Source: Cyclina sinensis (lineage: Eukaryota; Mollusca; Bivalvia; Venerida; Veneridae). Taken from it: a DNA stretch of 64,000 bases. Positions 58,503-64,000 of this stretch are shown in pieces (the first letter of the stretch is position 1; every line of letters starts with the position of its first letter). The position numbers and the translations under genes are program-made. The notes beneath the pieces are model-generated. The model was not told the origin of the DNA and ran no database searches. It saw only the letters and a program-made list of their open reading frames with translations. The stretch spans positions 54,143,958 through 54,207,957 of the forward strand of contig JAAONU010000001.1 in NCBI GenBank assembly GCA_012932295.1, written 5' to 3'.

Positions 58503-58604
58503 CTATATCTGAAGAATTCTGCTGAACGATCGCTGCTCTCAGTTCTGTCTGACTTCGCGTACACGGTCCTGATGACACACCTGTCTCCAGAGGAGACCTC
58601 GAAC
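58503..58604 (-). other. Possible upstream exon of the lysine-rich gene
   Basis: A 102-bp stretch bounded by an acceptor-like TTATTTATAG and a donor GTAAATG. It joins in frame to the acceptor at 58045, giving TRSQTELRAAIVQQNSSDID followed by VINLSSQLVS before the ATG at 58013. The stretch has no ATG of its own and would need a further exon to the right, so it may equally be 5' UTR. Confidence 0.35.
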
Positions 58605-58894
58605 CTATAAATAAGAAAACCAACTTGTGATTGCGCAGTCAATTTATCAGTTAAATGACAAATTATGTACAGTGCATAGAACGTAAGAAAAAAGTTTGGT
58701 CTTATCGTTCTTCAACTGATCAAGTAAGTTTTATGGATCTTAATACCCACCATAAAGTAATAAGTAAGATCTTTTGTAAAAGAAATCTCATTTACTTTGT
58801 TTTTGTCGTTGAATATTTCTAATGTTTCTGATATGTGGCTGCACAGTATAGTATGTATTGACTTTTGGCAGTATTAAGTTGAAGTTAAGTTGAA

Positions 58895-59158
58895 GTTCTT
58901 GTATAATGCTATTTCCAACAAAAATATTTTATTATTAAGTTCTTGTATGATGCTATTTCCAACAAAAATATCTTATTAGTAAGTTCTTGTATAATGTTAC
59001 TTCCAACAAAAAAGATCTTATTATTAAGTTCTTGTATAATGCTACTTTCAACAAAAATATCTTATTATTAAGTTCTTGTATAATGCTACTTTCAACAAAA
59101 ATATCTTATTATTAAGTTCTTGTATAATGCTACTTCAAACAAAAATATCTTATTATTC
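58895..59158. repeat. 44-bp tandem repeat, six copies
   Basis: Units begin GTTCTTGTATAATGCTA and contain CAACAAAAATATCTTATTAT. Six copies fill 264 bp with few mismatches; copies 4 and 5 are identical. There is no coding content. Confidence 0.95.
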
Positions 59159-59890
59159 TTGAAATAAACATCATAACAATGCAGTCAGTATATTGTATAA
59201 ATATTCTTCATAAAGCTGTCAAAGACCGTGCTTATCGAAAGCGTAGTCTGGTCAGTTGAGACAGAATAAAATATGCAAAATATAATATAAATCACCAAAA
59301 AATGTGTTAAATAAACACTTTAAGTATTTCGGCTAGTATTTATGATTTGTTTTTACCCTTTTCACTCGTCAATTCCAGTATTTAAGTCGATACATGTGGA
59401 TGACAAGGTGAATCGACTTCAACAAACAATATCAACCAGAGTGACGACGTCGTATCCAAGAAAAGTTCGACGTTGATACGTCATCTAAGAAACGTCATAA
59501 TTTACTTCCGGTATGGCGCTAATTTGACAAAATTAATGGAACGCATATTTCGTTTTCTACATTTTATGACGTTCTTTGCATTTCTTACCAAGTTTGATTT
59601 CTTTACTTCGTTACTCTGGTTGGGAATAATAGAATACAGCGTTCCAGCTCTGTATTTATTTTGACGTTAGCAAATTTCATGAATAATATATAAATCGCAA
59701 AAATCCAACTAATCAGTGCTTGCTTTACAGTTTCATGCAGTTGCTTTTATTGAACGAGCTTCCAATCTCACTGAGATGTGTACGATTAAAGTAACAAATA
59801 GGTTTTTTCTTCTTTCCTGCGTATAAGCAACACACTCCATTGGTATTACCGTCCTGTCAAGAGACGGTCCAAATGCACGACACAAACTTT
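59159..59890. other. No gene seen
   Basis: AT-rich spacer. The 63-codon plus frame at 59473-59664 is hydrophobic but has no motif, paralogue or flanking signals to support it. Confidence 0.5.
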
Positions 59891-59899
59891 ATAGCCTGT

Positions 59900-61069
59900 T
59901 TTGAAAGCGTTATCTTCAATTAACACAGGCTATTGTTTACAATATTGTAAAGAGGTCAATACGAGGTTGACATATCTATATAGACAAAACCATTATTTAA
60001 ATATGAACGTGAGTAAAATGCTATGTAACTCTTTAATACAATGTCACCTTGACTATGTCTCCTCATCTTGGTACAGCGGCATCTCAGAACAGTTGAACAA
60101 TACACTGCAGGTTGCACAAAATAAAATTAGATACATTTTTGGGTATACATGTAGAACTTCTGTAAAGATATCAGATTTTAAAATTCTGGGTTGGCTGAAT
60201 GTAGGAAACAGGGTAAAACAACTAAGTTTAATCATGTTTATAAGATTTTGAATAATAAATGTCCAACTTATTTGCATGATAATTTTATTCTGGTAAAACA
60301 CATTCATAATAATTGACCGACGACACGAGAAAAGGGGCACTCGGACATAATTTTTGGAAATTGACATTTTTACTTATTTTGAACAAATGATATCCCAGGA
60401 ATACTGTCTAATAGTTTCAGCTTCCTGCACAAATTAACTACAATATATACTGTCGTTTTGAAAAAGAACATGACGCGCAAAACTGATATTCCTTAAAATA
60501 ACGTCACATACCCTAATTTGACGTTAGATTCCATTTAAGTTCCAGTTGGCAGTAAATTATTATGGAAGATGATAAATATTCAACATAAATCTATTTCATT
60601 GTACAATTCTATACCTTTTCAATGTATTCAACCGTTTTACATAACTATAAATGTTATCATTCAACATTGCGTTTTAATCAGGTGACATCATTTTACATTA
60701 AAAAAATTGTCTACAAAAACTGTTGCCATGGTAATGGTCATCAAGAAATTTCATACAAAATAGGCATTTTTGTGAAAGGCAATATCCAGACTAACGAATT
60801 TCTACTTTAACTTTGCTTTTGAATTCGACGAGAAATGTGTAATTTTTTGCTGATTTTCAATTCAGTTTATTTCAATAGTAAAACAATTGTCCGAGTGCCC
60901 TTTATCCCCGTGTCGTCGGCATTATAATAGTAGACACAGTGTTCACAGTTTTCATGTAACAAACATGACAAAGGTGACTGGTTTTACAGCAAATACCTTT
61001 TTAATGATTTTAGAAAACAAACATGATTTTAAAAAGGATGTGAAGTTACAGCTTATGGAAAATTGCTGA
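59900..61069 (+). mobile_element. Non-LTR retrotransposon fragment: RT C-terminus, split by a MITE
   Basis: Plus-strand frames read NSLIQCHLDYVSSSWYSG, AQNKIRYIFGYTCRTSVKIS and LGWLNVGNRVKQLS, the thumb and tail of a LINE reverse transcriptase. A frameshift follows near 60240. After the MITE (60317-60919), the tail resumes with HYNSRHSVHSFHVTN and TGFTANTF. The palm is missing, so it is a dead 5'-truncated copy. Confidence 0.8.
60317..60919. mobile_element. 603-bp MITE nested in the RT fragment
   Basis: The ends are inverted repeats: CCGACGACACGAGAAAAGGG then GCACTCGGACA on the left, and TGTCCGAGTGCCC to GTGTCGTCGG on the right. Arms are about 32 bp with a few mismatches. It interrupts the RT tail cleanly, which sets the order of insertion. 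There is no coding capacity. Confidence 0.9.
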
Positions 61070-62632
61070 ACAGTCAAATTTTACTTTTTACTAATACTTT
61101 TTTTCAACATTTGTGTTTGTTCTGTGATCAGTGTGCCGTAAAGTAACACTTACATGCACTTTTATAGTTATCGAGTCAGAGCTGTCTTTCTTTGCTAAAT
61201 ACTAGTAGTACACTATTTTTCTTGTTTACGAGGTCCCAATTGGGAATACGTTAAAAAGCTTAATGGGCTTTCCTGTGTTATATATATATGTCTAAAAAAA
61301 AGTCATCGGCGTAAACATTAAAAATCAAGTGTAATTTGTGATACGTAACTATGAACATTGGTGCTATGACTGTTTTTTGTGATATTCACTGATTTTTTTT
61401 TGGTAATGACATACATACATATAATCCATCTATCTGCCTATTCCATATTTCGCTCATGCGTCTGCAATTACTAATTTGACAGGCAAAATAAGCATTGCGC
61501 TAGTCCGACCGTACATTTATACGACCAGAAATCTCGAGTGACCGACTCTTAATTCAAGCTTCAAGCTTACACAGGCAGTCAGAGAAAAAAATTAAGCAGA
61601 CAATTGTAATGAAGAATATATAAGGGAACATACTTTTATCACATTTATGGCCCTTTAATAAATGCAGCTTAAATGAATGTTGTTCAATGAGTTTCTGTCT
61701 GTTAACCCAGTTGGCTTCAAACTTAACCAAGAGAACCAAAGATCATAGGCATTAAGTCCCACTGGCCGGAGTTTAGACGCCATACTAGATAAATCTTTCA
61801 TATGTTCTCTTTTACTCACCACTGTTTATTATCAAGAGGGTGGAACATCGGTGCCCTATTGAGACACTTCTTGCTTAGTATCTTTTTTGTACACAGAAAT
61901 GCTCTGTAGCAATCACATAGTAGCGACTCAACTGGCCTTGTTATCAAACAGGTAGTTTTTTTATATTCACAAGTTTTCTGGTCTGCTGAATGGCAATAAA
62001 GGATAGAAATGATAATAAAGGCACATGTTATAGTTATATAAATGTTTTATCTCATAAAAATATAAACCAGTCACAGATGAACATTTAATTTGGACACAAA
62101 CTTCTCTCCTATGTTGTGACTGGGAAAAGCAATTATTTCTCCTGGATAACTAACAGGATCAAATATACACTATACAAGCATAACAATAATACAACTGAGA
62201 ACTGTGTATGACCATCATGGGCAGTTTCTTCACTTCAACAGGCTGTTGTTCTATTGAATTAAAAAACAACAGCTGACAACAGTTGAGTAACACCGATATT
62301 GCAATTTACATATTTGATAAAAGTGGTCAAGTTTGTGACTTTAAAATATGTTTGCAAATATTTTACATTAATTTAATTTCTTTTCACTTCTGAATTTTAA
62401 CTGTAAATTAGTAGATATACATGAATAATAAAAAAAACATTTCTTTTTTCAAAATATTTCTTAAAGCTTTAAATACAAAGAATAAAGTCTATTGTAAATA
62501 ACAATCACTTTTTTTTCAATCAAAAATACAAACAATAAATACAAACTTAACTTCTTTGAACATAAACATTACAACTTTACCTGCTAGAAAATGGCTAATC
62601 TTTTTCATCATCTGTTAACATTTTATTTTTTT
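61070..62632. other. No gene seen
   Basis: AT-rich DNA. The short minus frame at 61554-61739 has no recognisable motif. Part of this region could be the 3' UTR of a gene to the right, but nothing proves it. Confidence 0.45.
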
Positions 62633-62770
62633 CCACAGGAAACTGATATTAAAAAAAAAAAAAAAAAAGTTTCATGAGGAAAAACCTTCTATAGTTTTTT
62701 TATATATAGAAGGTATGAATTTTTTCTTCGTGAAACTTTTTTTTTATTTTTGAGTATCAGTTTCCTGTGG
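62633..62770. repeat. 138-bp hairpin element
   Basis: CCACAGGAAACTGATA at 62633 is matched by TATCAGTTTCCTGTGG ending at 62770. Inside them, A-rich and T-rich tracts and ACCTTCTATA against TATAGAAGGT also pair. The stem is nearly complete, with a loop at about 62690-62702. It is probably a tiny foldback element. Confidence 0.9.
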
Positions 62771-64000
62771 TTTTTTTAAGTCTTTGTGATTCAATGTATA
62801 AAGAAAAGAAAAGTAGAATTTTATGCTATGAAAAGAATACAAATTCTTAGACAAAATATCCATACTTACACATAAGCCAAAAGATAAATTTTGTGATACT
62901 GTAGTCATTACAAGGACTTATAAATATTTTGAAACATCAATTTACAACAGCTTAACAAGTACAGAATCTTCACATCCTAGGAACTTTGTTAATTCAGCTA
63001 CTTCCAAAACAGATTTTTCAATGATATATTTTTTTAAGGAAATTACAGTTATTTTTCTGCTAAAAACAAGTTAAATGTCTACAAACATTTACACATATAG
63101 CGTTTTTAACACTTATTTTGACCCTAAATGTTATCTCTGCAAACTGAAATTCATTCACATTTTGCCATTTGAATCTTATGGAAAGTCAAACCAAGAATTT
63201 AAACATTTCACAAAAACAGTGTCAAATTTCACATCTGTGAAGATAATATATATGTAATGTATCAAGCAATATTTAATGCAACTGATGTTTCTTTAAGCCA
63301 CTTGATGTCTTAAACAAAATAGCACTATATATGAGTAAAACACACTGCTTATTTTTCTTAACTTTCGTTCACCATACATAAGCAGTTTTTTTGTTTTTTT
63401 TTAGTGAAAACAGCACAAAAACCCACAATGCAAGTAAAGGCCATTCCATTAAAACAAATATCAAACCCTAGGAATGCACTAAATGAAATTCTGTCGTGGC
63501 GGGGAATTTTTTTGTCAAATGAGCTTCGAAAATGGAATAGTCCGTTTTAGAAATGCCTTCTTAAGTGAGGTATGTTTTACTGGAATGGTCTCCAGCACAA
63601 AATACATTTGCACCATGATCCACAATCACCACACAAAATATGGTATTCAAAAAATACTGCAATAAATTATCAATAACAAATATGTCCATATCTCTGCTGT
63701 TTCAACAGACCAAACTGGAAATCATATATTCAACAAAGTTTCATGTAACTAATATTTATCTGTAACTAGAGCTTTCACTAAATGTGATTAATACCCCCGC
63801 AAGACTGCTTCAGAACTGAGGGTGTTATTAGTAACAGAATACTTTGTAAAAGAATTGAAATAGAGTTATGGTTGTGGGCAATCAAAGATAGTTGTTCTTG
63901 TACAATGCATTTTTTGTCATTGTGCTTGAGCATTGTGTGAAGTCGCATTGAATTCCAACCACTAGTTTTAAAGTTATGCTCCAGAAAAGGAAAACCAACA
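62771..64000. other. No gene seen; possible repeat start at right edge
   Basis: AT-rich. From about 63785, ATACCCCCGCAAGACTGC begins a more complex stretch resembling a bivalve interspersed repeat end. It runs off the window, so its nature cannot be settled here. Confidence 0.35.

Noticed and set aside
58354..58623. 89-codon minus frame beginning MVFLFIGSRSP
   Set aside because: The first codon is TTG, not ATG, and an acceptor-like site lies just after it. Only the 58503-58604 part is kept, as a possible upstream exon.
58895..59158. CRISPR-like regular repeat
   Set aside because: The 44-bp units abut with no unique spacers and the genome is eukaryotic; this is an ordinary tandem array.

Overview
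The window looks like nuclear DNA of a bivalve-type mollusc: AT-rich, small exons separated by long introns, and dense in the foldback, MITE, SINE, Tc1 and non-LTR debris typical of clam-like genomes. The lineage is inferred from this style, not from a marker gene.

Layout. (1) 1-17.64 kb: a minus-strand gene of at least 18 coding exons, starting with an ATG at 17641 and running off the left edge. All exon phases agree. The visible ~712 residues hold an N-terminal beta-rich region, a first divergent BTB domain, a long helical middle and a second, canonical BTB domain. Its 7.1-kb second intron contains a 1.9-kb foldback element and a smaller MITE. (2) 17.8-19.6 kb: a 5'-truncated reverse-transcriptase fragment and other repeats. 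(3) 18.6-58 kb: a locus built from three diverged tandem units of about 15 kb. Each unit carries one minus-strand, intronless TIR-receptor gene. The first copy (23.2-24.9 kb) is a wreck; the other two (38.4-40.6 and 52.9-55.1 kb) are intact at 741 and 746 residues. Between the receptors lie up to two degraded copies per unit of a lysine/arginine-rich, nuclear-looking protein. The single intact copy of that gene sits at the right end (56.8-58.0 kb). (4) 58-64 kb: a 44-bp tandem array, another RT fragment split by a MITE, a hairpin element and AT-rich DNA with no gene I can support.

The most interesting content is the receptor family. An N-terminal block with several hydrophobic segments is followed by an Ig-like ectodomain, one membrane span and a Toll/IL-1R-type TIR domain, all in one open frame. 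This is not the usual LRR-TM-TIR or Ig-TM-TIR plan. The two intact copies share a block of 43 identical TIR residues but diverge in short ectodomain stretches. That pattern fits an expanding innate-immune receptor family under diversification or gene conversion.

The three units can be aligned by eye, so mobile insertions can be polarised. Tc1-like copies, a TA-flanked MITE, a LINE, a minisatellite and two 'gtccgtccg' element families each occupy sites that are empty in at least one paralogous unit.
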